From positions 1 through 50,068 of the forward strand of contig JAPEUQ010000027.1 of the NCBI GenBank assembly GCA_027946365.1: a DNA stretch of 50,068 bases. The letters are read 5' to 3'. Both the position numbers and the translations under genes were made by a program. The notes beneath the pieces were generated by a model. The model saw only the letters and a list, made by a program, of their open reading frames with translations. It did no database searches and was not told where the DNA came from. This document shows positions 13,942 through 25,900 of this stretch, in pieces. Numbering within the stretch: the first letter of the stretch is position 1; each line of letters begins with the position of its first letter. The stretch comes from Kalmusia sp. IMI 367209. Its lineage: Eukaryota > Ascomycota > Dothideomycetes > Pleosporales > Didymosphaeriaceae.

Positions 13942-14106
13942 TATTATAGGCTAGCCCTAAAAGTATTATATTATAGATATTAATTAAAAAGCTTATGAAT
14001 TCTAGCTAAGGTAGAAAAGGGGAAAAAGAGAGGTTCTCTACTTAAGTAGATGTTCTCTCCTTACTAATCCTATACTAAGGCTGAGGTGTTAGTCTAGCCT
14101 ATTATA
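13942..14106 (-). repeat. gypsy-1 5' LTR
   Basis: 165-bp LTR pairing with 6597-6758. It differs from the left LTR mostly by transitions, as expected if each was mutated separately by RIP. It directly adjoins the hAT-1 sequence resuming at 14107. Confidence 0.9.
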
Positions 14107-14119
14107 GTTTTTGTAATGT

Positions 14120-15100
14120 CTTCTCCCCTAGATATATACTTAAGGATAGACGTAGGCTTATAACGTCTAATATAATTAGTATATAAGCGTAATAAAGAAT
14201 ATAATAAACTTACTACTAGTTTTTATTTATTATTATAGTTAACTTTCTTTAGTAAAACTATTTATAAATTATTACTAATTAGCTTTAATTTCTTTACTTT
14301 TAAATGTATTATTTTTTTAAGCTTTATTAATTTATGTTTATAAATATTTTATATAATTTTCTTAAGGATATTACTAGATCTATAGAGTTATAATTTTTAT
14401 AATCTTAAAGTTATCTATTAAAGAACTTTACTAGTTTAAACTAGCTTCTCTAGAGATTTATAATACTATCTAAGGAAACTTTATAATTAAGCTTTTCTTA
14501 TTTCTAGTAGATTTATTATAGCTAAGTTACTAGCTATTTATCTATACCTTATAAGTATAAATATATAATAAATTACTATTATAATTTACTACTTTTCTAA
14601 TTCTAAAAGTATTAATCTAAAACTTCTTTTATTTTATTTTAAAATAGTTTTCTTTATATTCTTAAATAGAGAAGTATATATATTTTATTTTTAAATTTCT
14701 TTTTAAGTATACTTTTAGTAGAATAATTAATAGTATTAATATTTTTAATAGCTTTAGTCTCTTTATTATATAAAGTAGCTTAATCTCTTTACTAAATAGT
14801 ATTAATAAGTTTATAAAATAACTTTTTAAGAACTACTCTATTTATATAGTAAGAGAATATAATTAATTTTTACTCTTTAGAAGTAAAACTCTATATAAAT
14901 TAGTTTATATTATAATAATAAACTAGAATAAATATCTCTATAAACTTATTCTATTTATTATAGTTATATCTAGCTAATATCTTATACTTAATACTAGGTA
15001 GTAAATCCTTAAAATAATCTAGATAATTAGTCTCTTTAATAGGCTCTTACTTAATAGGTAGAGACTTTAATACGCAGAAACTATAATAAAGATATATAAT
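14120..15100 (-). pseudogene. ORF-X remnant of hAT-1 (unrecognised protein)
   Basis: Reverse-complement counterpart of ORF-X in hAT-2 (about 44067-45070), with similarity along the whole stretch, including the GTAA...TAG segment in the hAT-2 copy at 44598-44645. The C-terminal end lies at 6128-6596, across gypsy-1. Function is unknown. See the hAT-2 entry for visible sequence character. Stops are frequent and RIP-like. Confidence 0.5.
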
Positions 15101-15250
15101 AATTTATAAAATAATTTTATAAAAGTATAATAATAGAAGATAAATAAAAGAAAGTTAATAGGGAACTAATTATAGATATAGTTAAGTGAAATTTAATAGT
15201 CTATATATAATACTAGTATAGTATAATAATAATAAATAATAATAATTATA

Positions 15251-15275
15251 TATTATATATATATATATATATATA
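15251..15275. repeat. (TA)n microsatellite
   Basis: A pure TA run in the intergenic stretch between the divergent H3-like gene and ORF-X of hAT-1. The same stretch in hAT-2 has a TA run near 43880-43902. Confidence 0.8.
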
Positions 15276-15409
15276 GTGACTAAAAAAAAGTTATATTACT
15301 ATAGTAAAAATATTAATTAAAAGTATATTTTAAGCTCTTTTCTATATAAATTATCACAGAAATTTATTATAGAGTTATTATAATATACGTTAATAGAGTT
15401 TATAAATTA

Positions 15410-15615
15410 GTTTATTTAACTTTTTATATTTTTCTTTTATTCTTACTTTCTTTCTTTTATCTTTATTTTTTTCTTTTATTTTTACTTTTTTTTTACTTTT
15501 ATATTTACTATATAATTATTATCTTAGTAATTAAACTTTTACTTTCTACTTCTACTTTCTATTTTTATTTTTAACTACTTTAACTTTTATCGCTGCTCTA
15601 TAAAATCTACCTATA
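15410..15615 (+). promoter_or_regulatory. Pyrimidine-rich leader of the hAT-1 H3-like gene
   Basis: A long C/T-rich tract (CTTTTATC and TTTTACTTT-type repeats) precedes the ATG at 15616 on the coding strand. Such tracts are common in highly expressed filamentous-fungal promoters and 5' leaders. The counterpart in hAT-2 (purine-rich on +, about 43575-43740) keeps the composition, so it is an ancestral part of the element. Promoter role is inferred. Confidence 0.4.
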
Positions 15616-16083
15616 ATGACTAAATCTAAATAAGTTACTACTAAAAAGCCTTACTATAAGCTAGTAACTAGTAGAAAAGCTCCTAAAAAAAATCTAGTTA
15701 GTAAGACTATATATAAGAAGATTACTAGTAATATAAAGAAAAGTAATATTTAAGCTAGATAGTAAGTTATTATAGCTTCTAATTATATTCTTAAGTTAAT
15801 ATAATATAGTAGTAACGCTTAGAGAAATTAAATAATATTAAAAATTATAGAGTTATTTATTTATAAGTTTTTATTTTTATATCTTATTTATAAGCTAGTC
15901 TATATCTATAAGCTAAACTTATATATTTAGGCTTTTATATTAAGTACTTCTTAAGAAGCTACTACTATGTTTATAGTTAGATATCTTAAAGATATATACC
16001 TCTAATTAGTATATTAACTATTAAGTAAATACTTATTTTTCTAAACTACTAAATGAATATAATCTATATAAAGAGAGTTATAA
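15616..16083 (+). pseudogene. Histone H3-like pseudogene carried by hAT-1
   Basis: Starts with an ATG retained at 15616. Encodes recognisable H3 landmarks: an N-tail with KAPKKN (H3 GKAPRKQ), VTLREIK.Y (H3 VALREIRRY), ELFIYK (ELLIRK) and a C-terminal alpha-2/alpha-3 region ending near 16083. A 48-nt intron sits at 15762-15809 (GTAAGT...ATAG). Relative to the hAT-2 copy it has small A-run indels (8 versus 9 A before the intron; 5 versus 6 A near 15840) that break the frame, plus many TAA/TAG/TGA from C-to-T changes. H3 normally pairs with H4 in nucleosomes; this copy is dead. Oriented opposite to ORF-X. Confidence 0.85.
15762..15809 (+). other. 48-nt intron in hAT-1 H3-like gene
   Basis: GTAAGT donor, CTAAT branch-like site near 15779-15783, ATAG acceptor. 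It matches in length and position the 48-nt intron at 43361-43408 in hAT-2. Removing it brings the N-tail and the ALRE histone-fold start to the normal H3 spacing in the hAT-2 copy. Confidence 0.75.
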
Positions 16084-16529
16084 TTTAGGTTAAAGATTTT
16101 TATTTAATAAAGTATTACTATTAAAGATATTATATTCTATATATTCTATTAAAGTAAGAAGAAAATCTATTAAAGATAGTAGTTATAGGTTATAAAGCTC
16201 TAGTAGTAATAAATCTAGTTATATTATTATAATTAACTATAATAAATATATAATAGTTAATATTACATAACTATCTTAGTATTTACCTTAATAATAATTA
16301 TAATTAAAAAAATAACTAAGATATAAATAAAAATATATTAATTAATTATAATTATTTAGACCCTAGATATAACTATATCCCTTAATCCTAACCTAACCCT
16401 AATTTTAATAATCTAACCTTAATCTATATCTATTATTAATATTAAATTAATAAGTTTAAATATAGATTAGGTTAGATTTTATATAATCTAATTTAACTTT
16501 AATCTAATCTATATTTATTTATTAGTCTA

Positions 16530-16890
16530 GTTCTAAGTAGTTAGTAGTTAATTCTCTTATAGGAGTATAGTTAGGGAAGAAGATAAGAAGTTAAAGAATC
16601 TAAAAGATAAATTATTAACTTATTTTAAAATTATAATTTAGATTAAGTATAAAAGCTAGAAGCTCTTATATTTAAAATTATATATATATATTATTCTAGA
16701 GATTCTATAGTTCCATATTATCTTATACTATAGGATATATAGCATTCTATAATATAGTTATATAATATTAGCTAACTATAAGCCATTCTATAGCTTAGTA
16801 TATAGAATATTATAAAATATTATCTAATTATAGTAAGATAAGAATTATTATAAATAGTTAATTTCTATATAGAATTCTAGATTCTAATAT
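16530..16890 (-). repeat. Family-D LTR copy 1
   Basis: About 361 bp, matching 20049-20410 and 40810-41170. Starts TAGTTCTAAGTAGTTAG and ends GATTCTAATA. A pyrimidine tract (TATCCCCTTCTTTT) follows at 16889-16904, reading as a polypurine tract on the minus strand, so this is a 3' LTR of a minus-strand element. Its left edge abuts the hAT-1 terminus. Confidence 0.75.
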
Positions 16891-17567
16891 TATCCCCTTC
16901 TTTTAGTATATATTCTTATATAATAATTTATATTCTTTAAAGTATCTATTATTATTATTCTATTAAAAATTAAATAAATATAATTATTTAAATTATTATA
17001 ATTACTTATAAATATTATATTAAAAAAGGATAATTATATAAGATATTATCTTTAAAGATTTAGTATAGGAATTATTATAAGAATAATATTATAAAATATA
17101 AATCTATAGAACTAGTAATTTTTAACTTTTTCTAAATAGATAATAAGGTTAAATATCTAGAAAATTAGAGAAAGTAGCTACTACTAAAAAGAAAACTATA
17201 ATAACTATTTTTTAGATAGCTTATATTAAGAGAAGTCGTTTAATAAAATAGAGACGATAAAAAGAATATAAATTTTAGTTATTAATAAATTCTATAAAAT
17301 TTATTAAAGATATTAAATATTTAAAGAGACTAGAGTCTTTAGAATAAAATATTATTTAGTTAAAGAATAATTTAATATCTATATTCTTTAGTCTAACTTA
17401 ATTAACTTATTTTTCTTTTTAGATTCTAGTACTTTAGAGTCTATTTTTAATTTTCTATTTAGTAGATTCTTTATTTATTATTTTACTTTATTAAGGAGTT
17501 ATTTATAGTTTTATTAAAGTTCTTCTTCTAGTTTCTATATATTTTTAAAATATAAATAACCTTTTAT
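16891..17567 (-). mobile_element. Family-D internal fragment (copy 0), 3' end
   Basis: About 670 bp adjacent to the LTR, repeated at 20411-21075. No protein motif recognised. It is interrupted by A1 at 17568, and on the far side of A1/A2 only a dozen or so bases of family D remain before the next LTR. Most of this family-D copy has therefore been lost. Confidence 0.6.
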
Positions 17568-18786
17568 CATTATACTAGATTTATAGTGGAAGGTATAATA
17601 GCTAAAAAGGATAGTAAATAATAAAATAATAGGTTCCTCTTCTACTTTATAACTTAAGAAGATATATAAAGAGAATAATATAAAGGATTTACACTTTAGT
17701 AAGTTTATTAGATTAATCTAATAAAATTATCTAAATAAGACTTAGTATATACTCTAATTAAAAGTTATTTAACTTAAATAAAGAGAGAGGATATAATATA
17801 TATATTATCTATTAAGGATAAGCCTATTATAGTAGTAATTATATTAAGTTATAGTCCTCCCTCCATTAATAAATTATTATAAATAGTAATCTCTATAATA
17901 TTCTCCTTCTTCTTTACTAGACTAGATATACTACGTGAGCCGCATAATCTTATATTAATAACTATTATTTATATATTATCTAGCTTCTATTTTATCTACG
18001 AAAAATATATACGTTAAAATTAATCTTACTACTTAACTATCTACTACTATTAGTCCTATTATCTTTCCTATAGATAATAACGTATACGTTAAAGCCCTTA
18101 TAGATTCTATATAATATATATATAGAGTCTAGTTAGAGATAATTATATTATATAAAGATTATAGGATTATCCACCTAGTCTATAAAATACTTAAAAAGTA
18201 ATATAAGAGAGGGTAGTAGAAGACTCTATACTTAAATATAAAATAGACGCTAAGATATATAAACTAAGATAGATAGTAATAGTAAATCTAAAGAATATAG
18301 ATATAATTATCTTTAATAGATATATAATACTACTATAGAGATAGAGATTTTAGGATATTATACACTAGGTGAGTATTAAAGGTGTCATTCTAGTAATAAA
18401 AATAATAACTAAAAGTTTATCTATAAGTTATTAAATAATAAGAATATTATTTAGATATATAAGATCCTTTAGCGTAGTAAGGTTAGACTAAATACACTAC
18501 TTAAATAGTAATAATAATAAGATAATAGATATCTAGATTACTATATATAAAATAAGTAAACTTTTTTTAGATATAGAGCTTATAGTAGTTTTATATATTT
18601 TTAAGTTATAAAGATACTTAGTAAGTAAAGCTTAAGCTATTATAAAGTTAAATAACTATATAGACTAGATTTAATTATTAGATTAAAATGACTATTAATA
18701 AAGTCTATCTTAATATTAAATATAAAAAGAATTTAAAAGATTTTAAAAAAGATAACTAATACTATTTTAAAAAAACTAGTATAGTT
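17568..18786 (-). mobile_element. Family-A element A1 (~1.2 kb)
   Basis: Runs from CATTATACTAGATTT to AACTAGTATAG. Flanked by a 12-bp target duplication, ATAACCTTTTAT (17556-17567) and ATAATCTTTTAT (18787-18798); the one difference is a C/T transition. Ends share a short inverted TATACTAG. No coding motif recognised. Strand is arbitrary, set so that the TATAATG end of A4 and A6 is the 3' end. A LINE-type, non-autonomous or MULE-like identity is possible; class not settled. Confidence 0.75.
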
Positions 18787-18798
18787 ATAATCTTTTAT

Positions 18799-20015
18799 TA
18801 TTATACTAGATTTATAGTAGAAGGTGTAATAGTTAAAAAAATAGTAAATAATAAAATAGTAGTAGTTCTCTTCTACTTATAATAACTTAAAAAGGCGTAT
18901 AAAAGAGAATAATATAAAGAATTTATATAAACTTATTAGATTAATCTAATAAGATTATCTAAGTAAGACTTAATATATACTCTAATTAAAGTTATTTAAC
19001 TTAAATAAAGAGAAAGGATATAGTATATATATTATTTATTAAGAATAAGCCTATTATAATAATAATTATATTAAGTTATAGTCTTTCTTTATTAATAAAT
19101 TATTATAAATAGTAATCTCTATTTTATAATATTCTTTCTTCTTTTCTACTAGACTAGATATATTATATAAGCTATATAATTTTATATTAATAATTATTAT
19201 TTATATATTATCTAGCTTCTACTTTATCTATAAAAATATATATATTAAAAATTAACTTTACTGCCTAATTATCTACTACTAGTCCTACTATCTTTTCTAT
19301 AAATAATAATATATATATTAAAGCCCTTATAGATTCTATATAATATATATATAGAGTCTAGTTAAAGATAGTTATATTATATAAAGATTATAGAATTATC
19401 TACCTAGTTTATAAAATACTTAAAAGATAGTATAAAAGAGGGTAGTAAAAGACTTTATACTTAAATATAAAATAGGCGCTTAAGATATATAAACTAAAGT
19501 AAATAGTAATAGTAAATCTAAAAATATAAATATAATTATTCTTAATAAATATATAGTACTATTATAGGATAGAAGCTTTAGGTATTATATATTAGATAAA
19601 TGCTAAAGATACTATTCTAGTAATAGAAAGTAATAACTAGAAGTTTATCTATAAATTATTAAGTAATAAGAACGTTACCTAGATATATAAGACTCTCCTT
19701 AGTATAGTAAGATTAAACTAGACGCTACTTAAATAATAATAATAATAAGGTGGTAGATATCTAGATTACTATATATAGAATAAGTAAACTTTTTTTTTTA
19801 AATATAGAACTTATAGTAGTTTTATATATTTTTAGGTTATAAATGTTTAAATAAGTAAAGTTTAAGCTATTATAAGATTAAATAGTTATATAGACTAGAT
19901 TTAGTCACTAGATTAAAGTAACTATTAATAAAGTCTATACTAATATTAAATATAAAAGAATTTAGAAGATTTTAAAAAAGATAACTAATACTATTTTAAG
20001 GAAATTAGTATAACC
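18799..20015 (-). mobile_element. Family-A element A2 (~1.2 kb)
   Basis: Near-full-length repeat of A1 along its length, same orientation. Its left duplication (ATAATCTTTTAT, 18787-18798) is the right duplication of A1, and a matching TTAATCTTTTAT lies at 20016-20027 (11/12). A2 therefore inserted exactly at the edge of A1. No gene recognised. Confidence 0.75.
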
Positions 20016-20048
20016 TTAATCTTTTATTAAAGTCTATCTTAGGATAGC

Positions 20049-20410
20049 TAGTTTTAAGTAATTAGTAGTTAATTCTTAGGTAAGAGTATAGTTAGGAAAA
20101 AAATAAAAAGCTAGAGAATCTAAGAGATAAATTACTAACTTATTTTAAAATTATAACTTAAATTAAATATAAAAGCTAGAAACTTCTATACTTAAAATTA
20201 TATATATATATTATTCTAGAGATCTTATAGTTCTATATTATCTTATACTATAGGATATATAGAATCCTATAGTATAGTTATATAATATTAATTAATTATA
20301 AGCTATTCTATAGCTTAGTATATAGGATATTATAAAATATTATCTAATTATAATAGAGTAAAGATTATTATAAATAATTAATTTTTATATAAAATTTTAG
20401 ATTATAATAT
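20049..20410 (-). repeat. Family-D LTR copy 2 (3' LTR of D1)
   Basis: 362 bp, matching copies at 16530 and 40810. Its inner edge is followed by TATCCCCTTTTC, the minus-strand polypurine tract. The ~20 bases to its left (ATTAAAGTCTATCTTAGGAT) match those left of LTR copy 3, where they are internal element sequence. LTR 2 thus appears shared with a preceding copy, indicating tandem copies. Confidence 0.75.
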
Positions 20411-21297
20411 TATCCCCTTTTCTAGTATATATTCTTATATAATAACTTATATTCTTTTAAAATACTTATTATTATTATTCTATTAAAAATTAAATAAATA
20501 TAATTAGTTAATTACTATAGTTATTTATAAATACTATATTAAAAAAGAGTAATTATACTAGATATTATATTTAAAGATTTAGTATAGAATTATTATAAGA
20601 ATAATATTATAAAATATAAGCCTATAAAATTAATAGTTCTTAACTTTTCTTAAATAGATAATAAGGTTAAGCTGTTTAAAAAAATTAGAGAAATAACTTT
20701 ACTATTAAAAAAAGTTATAATAACTATTCTTTAGATAGCTTATACTAAGAGGAGTTATTTAATAAAATAGAGACGATTTCTAAAAGAATATAAATTTTAA
20801 TTATTAATAAATTTTATAAGATTTATTTAAGATATTAAATATTTAGAGAGACTAGAGTCCTTAGGGTAAGATATTACTTAGTTAAAAAATAGTTTAATAT
20901 CTAGGTCCCTTAGTCTAAACTAATTAACTTATTTTTCTCTTTTAGATTCTAGTACTTTAGAGTCTATTTTTAATTTTTATTTAGTAGATTTTTTATTTAT
21001 TATTTTACTTTATTAAGGAGTTATTTATAGTTTTATTAAAGTTTTTTTAATTCTATATATTTTTAAAATATAGATATCCTTTTTACTGAACTAATTATTT
21101 CTATAGAAATTATTTATCCTTTTAATTTTTTAGTAGTTATGAGTATTTCTACTTTAAATTTAGTTATCTTTTTCTAGTTAGTAATAGAAGATTATCTTAA
21201 CTAGTATATTATTAAATTAGTAGGTTTAAGTAATAATATATAAAATATTAAATATATTCTTATATTTTATAGTAGTTTTAGTTTATAGTTTATAGAG

Positions 21298-21386
21298 GCT
21301 ATACTAGTTATCTTTAAAATAGTATTAGTTATCTTTTTATAAAATCTTCTTAATACTTTTATATTTAATATTAATATAGACTTTAT
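21298..21386 (+). mobile_element. Inverted family-A end fragment next to A3
   Basis: 89 bp matching the CTATACTAGTT end of family A in inverted orientation (compare 23296-23385 and 30193-30280), directly abutting A3. Copy 2 of family D has about 140 bp at the equivalent place (41625-41767) that D1 lacks, so the insertion was accompanied by a deletion or rearrangement. Confidence 0.65.
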
Positions 21387-22613
21387 TATTATACCAGATT
21401 TATAGTAGAAGGTATAATAGCTAAAAAGGATAATAAATAATAAAATAGTAGTAATTTCTCTTCTACTTTATAACTTAAAAGACGTATAAAAAGAGAATAA
21501 TATAAAGAATTTATATTTAGTAAATTTATTAGATTAATCTAATAAGATTATCTAAGTAAGGTTTAATATATACTCTAATTAAAAGTTATTCAACTTAAAT
21601 AAAGAGAGAGGATATAATATATATATTATTTATTAAAAATAAGTCTATTATAATAATAGTTATATTAAGTTATAGTCCTTCCTCTATTAATAAATTATTA
21701 TAAATAGTAATCTCTTTATCTAATTAAAATGTTCTTCTTCTTCTCTACTAGACTAGATATATTACGTAAACTATATAATCTTATATTAATAACTATTATT
21801 TATATATTATCTAGCTTCTACTTTATTTATAAAAAAATATATATATTAAAATTAATCTTATTATCTAATTATTTACTACTAGTCCTACTATCTTTTCTAT
21901 AGATAATAATATATATATTAAAGCCCTTATAGATTCTATATAATATATATATAGAGTTTAGTTAAAGATAGTTATATTATATAAAGACTATAACATTATC
22001 AGCCTAGTTTATAAAATACTTAAAAGATAGTATATAAAGAGGATAGTAGAAGACTCTATACTTAAATATAAAATAGGCGCTTAAGGTATATAAGCTTAGA
22101 TAAATAGTAATAGTAAACCTAAAAATATAAATATAGTTAATTTAATAAGTATATAGTATATTACTATAGGATAGAAGCTTTAGGGTATTATATATTAAAT
22201 AAGTACTAAAGATATATTCTAGTAATAAGAAATAATAATAAAGTTTATCTATAAGTTATTAGATAATAAAAGCGTTACCTAGATATATAAATTCCTTCTT
22301 AATATAGTAAGATTAGACTAGACACGCTACTTAAATAGTAATAATAATAAGGTAGATATCTTAGGTTATTATATATAAAATAAGTAAACTTTTTTTTAAA
22401 TATAAAGTTTATAATAGTTTTATATATTTTTAGGTTATAAAGGTATTTAAGTAAATAAAACTTAAACTATTATAAAATTAAGTAACTATATAGACTAGAT
22501 TTAGTTACTAGGTTAAAGTAACTATTAATAAAGTCTATACTAATATTAAATATAAAAGGATTTAAAAGATTTTAAAAAAGATAACTAATATTATTCTAAA
22601 GAAACTAGTATAA
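21387..22613 (-). mobile_element. Family-A element A3 (~1.2 kb)
   Basis: Same orientation and length as A1 and A2; begins TATTATACCAGATTT and ends GAAACTAGTATA. It lies inside D1 between the inverted A fragment and the integrase region. I see no convincing target duplication, in keeping with the adjacent deletion. No coding motif recognised. Confidence 0.7.
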
Positions 22614-22639
22614 TAAAAGATACTTTATTACTATTTTAT

Positions 22640-23295
22640 AAAAAGGTTTTATTATAGTTCTATATATATTTATTTTATATTTTCTATATTTTATATTATT
22701 TTTTTTACTTTTACTTATATTGGTATTATTTAATTAAAAGATATAAATATATTTTATAGTTTATATAATATAGTATTATTCCTATTATTATTAATATATT
22801 ATTATTATACGCTAGCTATATTATTAATAGTAGAGAAATCTAATTATTTTTATTTTATTATAGTATATTCTAAGATATATTTTTATTATTTAATTTATTC
22901 TTTCTATTCATTTATTTATTTATAAATAGTATACTATAGATAGTTTTCTTTTTATTCTTATAAGGGCTATTAAGGTTATTTAGTAGTTAAATATAAATAG
23001 CTTATTTCTATTACTAATTATTATTTTTAGTATTCTATAGTATCTAATATATTAATCTAGAAGTAAAAATTCTAGTTCTTTAATAATTATCTTTATTATA
23101 TATAGAAAAAGTTTAATATATCTTATAAATCTATTTATTATAACTAGTATAATATTATACTTTATTTCTACTATAGAATCTTTTAATAAGGATAGTCCTA
23201 TTATAAAGTCTATAAAAATATCTTTTTAAAGTATTATAGATATTTTTATTAGTTATATTTCTCTATACTTTAGGTATATTATATACTTATCTTTG
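22640..23295 (-). pseudogene. D1 integrase region (pol)
   Basis: Minus strand. Around 23075-23053 a RIFTSR stretch fits the integrase DRxxxFTS motif that contains the second catalytic Asp. About 80-150 bp downstream a SYxYxTT stretch fits the HPQTDGQTE region that supplies the catalytic Glu, though the Glu itself is not readable. The same sequence is in family-D copy 2 at about 41780-42440. RIP stops throughout. Confidence 0.5.
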
Positions 23296-24117
23296 GCTAT
23301 ACTAGTTCTTTTAAAATAGTATTAGTTATCTTTTTTAAAATCTTTTAAATCCTTTTATATTTAATATTAACGTAGACTTTATTAATAATTATTTTAATCT
23401 AGCGACTAAATCTAGTCTATATAGCTATCTACTATATAATAATTAAGCTTCTCTTATTTATATATTATAAATAAAATAATATACTATAAACTTTATATTT
23501 AAAAAGGTTATACTTATTTTATATATTAATAATTTAGATTTCTATTATTTTATTACTATCCTTTATATATATATACTTAGGTTAACTTTACTATATTATA
23601 GAGAATTTTATATATTTAGGTAACATTTTTTATTATCTATTAATTTAAAAATAAACTCTTAGTTATTACTATCTAATATTAAAATACTAGTATCTATCTA
23701 GTTTATAACTTTCTAGAGCTCCTCTCTCTATAATACTATTATTTATCTACTATTATTTTTTCTTTTAAGGTTTACTATTACCACCTAGTTTAATTTAAAT
23801 GGCGACTTATTATAGCTACTACTATAATAAGAAACTATTATTAAAAGATAATATATATATCATATTATTTCTTTAATAAATTAAATAACTTTTAATTAGA
23901 GTATACGCTAAGCCTTAGTATTTATAATAAGCGTAATAATCTTATAATCTAATCTAATAATTAAATATAATAATTTAATAAGTCTAGTAAAAACTTATAA
24001 TATATTTACTATTAATATCTTTTAAAATATCTTTTAAGTTAAAAAGTAAAGGAACTACTACTATCTTTTTAAATTTACTATCCTTTAAACTACGTACTAT
24101 CTTTTAATAATAAGTAA
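23296..24117 (+). mobile_element. Family-A element A5 (variant subfamily, internally deleted)
   Basis: Begins CTATACTAGTTC like A4 and shares the family sequence to about 23770, then rejoins it near 23812 after losing roughly 400 bp. Its right end (..AATAATAAGTAAT) differs from A1-A4 but matches A7 at 49254. It sits inside family D: the uninterrupted site is at about 42420-42445, and TATATACTTAT-like sequence on both sides indicates a target duplication of about 13-15 bp with an indel. Confidence 0.65.
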
Positions 24118-25900
24118 TATATATATACTTATTCTTTTAATAGTTTATATATTTTTAATTATATTTAATTATAGCTCCTTTTATTACTTTAAATATATAG
24201 TTTTATTATATTAATTCTATAATTCTTTAGATTCCTAGATATCTATATAATAAATTATTATAATACTATTATATAAGTTCTATTTATAGATCCCTAGATA
24301 CGTTCCTTATAATTAATAGTAGTAGGTTAAGTTTTCTTATAAATTTAAGTATTCTATTAGATAATTTTATAAATATTATTAAGTATAGTTTTTTTTTCAC
24401 CTACTAGATTACTTTATCTACTAAGTATATCTACTCTTCTATTTTCTTTTCTACTATATAGATAATTTTAAACTTATACTAGTCTATAGTCTATAACTAT
24501 TATTATTATTTAGATATAAGTTCTTTTATTATAATAAATTAAAGTAGATTTTTATAATTTATATAGATTTCTAGGCTTAAGTAGCTAAGAGTATAGGTTT
24601 TTAGTACTTAAGGACTTTTATTATTATATATAGTTCTTTATTATAGATATTATATCTTATTTCTATATTATTAAATTTATATAAGTAGTAGACTATAAGA
24701 TACTATTATCTATTTTATTTTTATTTAGTATATATATCTATTACTAGGTCGTTAGTATCTATTTTAAAGCGTAGAGATTTATTATCTTAATAGTAGATTA
24801 AAACTAGTTCTATAATTTATATTATTTTAAATATTTAAAAGCTATCTCGTATTTATTAATCTATATAAATAGTATATTTTTTAATTAAGTTAGTTATAGT
24901 AATATAATTTTAGAATAATCTTTAATAAACTATTTATTAAATTTATAAAATCTTATAAACTTTTAGATATTCTTAGCTATTTTAGATATAGGTTAATTTT
25001 TAATATATTTTATCTTTTCTAGTACTATTTAGATTTCTCTAGTATTAATAATATATCTAAGGAATTTAAGCTTTATTATATAAAACTTATATTTTTATAG
25101 TTTAATTTATAGATGTGCTTTATCTAATATATATAATATAATCTTAATATATTCCTTATAATTCTTTTTATTTTTAAGTAAATTAGAATATTATCTAAAT
25201 AGGCTATTATAAAGATATTAAGGTATTTTCTTAATATATTATTAATTAATACTTAAAAGGTTATTAATATATTAGTAAGTCTAAAAGATATTATATTATA
25301 CTTAAATAATTTATAATATATTTTAAAGACTATTTTCTACTTATTATCTTTCTTTATTCTTATTAGATAGTATTTATCTTATAGATTTATATTAATAAAT
25401 AGCTTTACTCTATCTAATTATTCTCTTAGTTTAGTAATATTAGGTAGTAAATATTAATTTTTAATAGTAATATTATTAAGTTATCTATAATCTATATAAG
25501 GTCTTAGTTTTAAGTTATATTTCTTAGTTATAAATATAAATAGGCTTACTACTAGTAACTTTAAAGGACTAATATATCTTTTTACTAGATTAGTTTTAAT
25601 AAATTCTTTTTCTTACTAAAGTTCTTTTCCTACCTTATAATAGAGTACTTTAAAGAATAATATCTTTTCTTTTTTAAATTAATTATATAATTCTAGGATT
25701 AATACTTAAATAGATTTACTCTTTTTTTTCTTTTTTAAAATAAATAACTCTATTTCTTATATTTATTAGGAATATTATAAGTAGTACTAGGTCTTATAGA
25801 CTTATATTTTTAATTTAGTAGTAGCTACTAGTATTTACTAAATTAATCTATTTTTTTCTTTATAGTCATCTTTATTAAAGAGATATTATTAATCTTTTTC
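24118..25900 (-). pseudogene. D1 pol: reverse transcriptase and RNase H region
   Basis: The minus-strand RT box reads AYLDNILIY at about 25205-25183 (consensus YLDDILIY). The part nearer the integrase (24118-24960) is conserved in family-D copy 2 at 42440-42640 and 48629-49235 and presumably spans RNase H and the N-terminal integrase. I could not assign individual RNase H residues. RIP stops throughout; no ORF remains. Confidence 0.65.

Larger units (their letters stand above)
6597..14106 (-). mobile_element. gypsy-1: complete 7.5-kb Ty3/gypsy LTR retrotransposon, minus strand
   Basis: Near-identical ~163-bp LTRs lie at 6597-6758 and 13942-14106. Each starts TATTATAG[A/G]CTAG and ends CTAG[T/C]CTATTATA, the expected RIP product of TG...CA termini. 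A pyrimidine run just inside the left LTR (6759-6780) is a polypurine tract on the minus strand, so the left LTR is the 3' LTR. Reverse transcriptase (near 11433-11460) and integrase (near 9786-9850) also read on the minus strand. Flanks CTTTT (6592-6596) and GTTTT (14107-14111) are a 4/5 target duplication. Hybridising the two outer flanks restores hAT-1, so this element inserted into hAT-1. All frames are RIP-broken. Confidence 0.9.
14107..16529 (-). mobile_element. hAT-1, right piece with left TIR, ORF-X remnant and H3-like gene
   Basis: This is the inverted counterpart of about 42641-45070 of hAT-2. Its outer end at 16521-16529 (ATTAGTCTA, minus strand TAGACTAAT) matches the hAT-2 TIR (TAGACTGGT). 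Just inside, 16375-16515 has the same TTAGGG-like subterminal motifs. It carries ORF-X on the minus strand (about 14120-15100) and the H3-like gene on the + strand (15616-16083). It is more heavily mutated than hAT-2. The element ends against a family-D LTR (16530 on), into which it presumably inserted; the other side of that site is not present. Confidence 0.85.

Noticed and set aside
15416..15500. Pyrimidine-rich tract as a coding low-complexity region
   Set aside because: No frame is shared between the hAT copies here; it precedes the H3-like ATG and better fits a fungal promoter or leader tract.
17568..20015. A1 and A2 as the paired LTRs of one retrotransposon
   Set aside because: They lie back to back with only a 12-bp target duplication between them, single copies occur elsewhere with their own 12-bp duplications, and the ends are not TG...CA-like.
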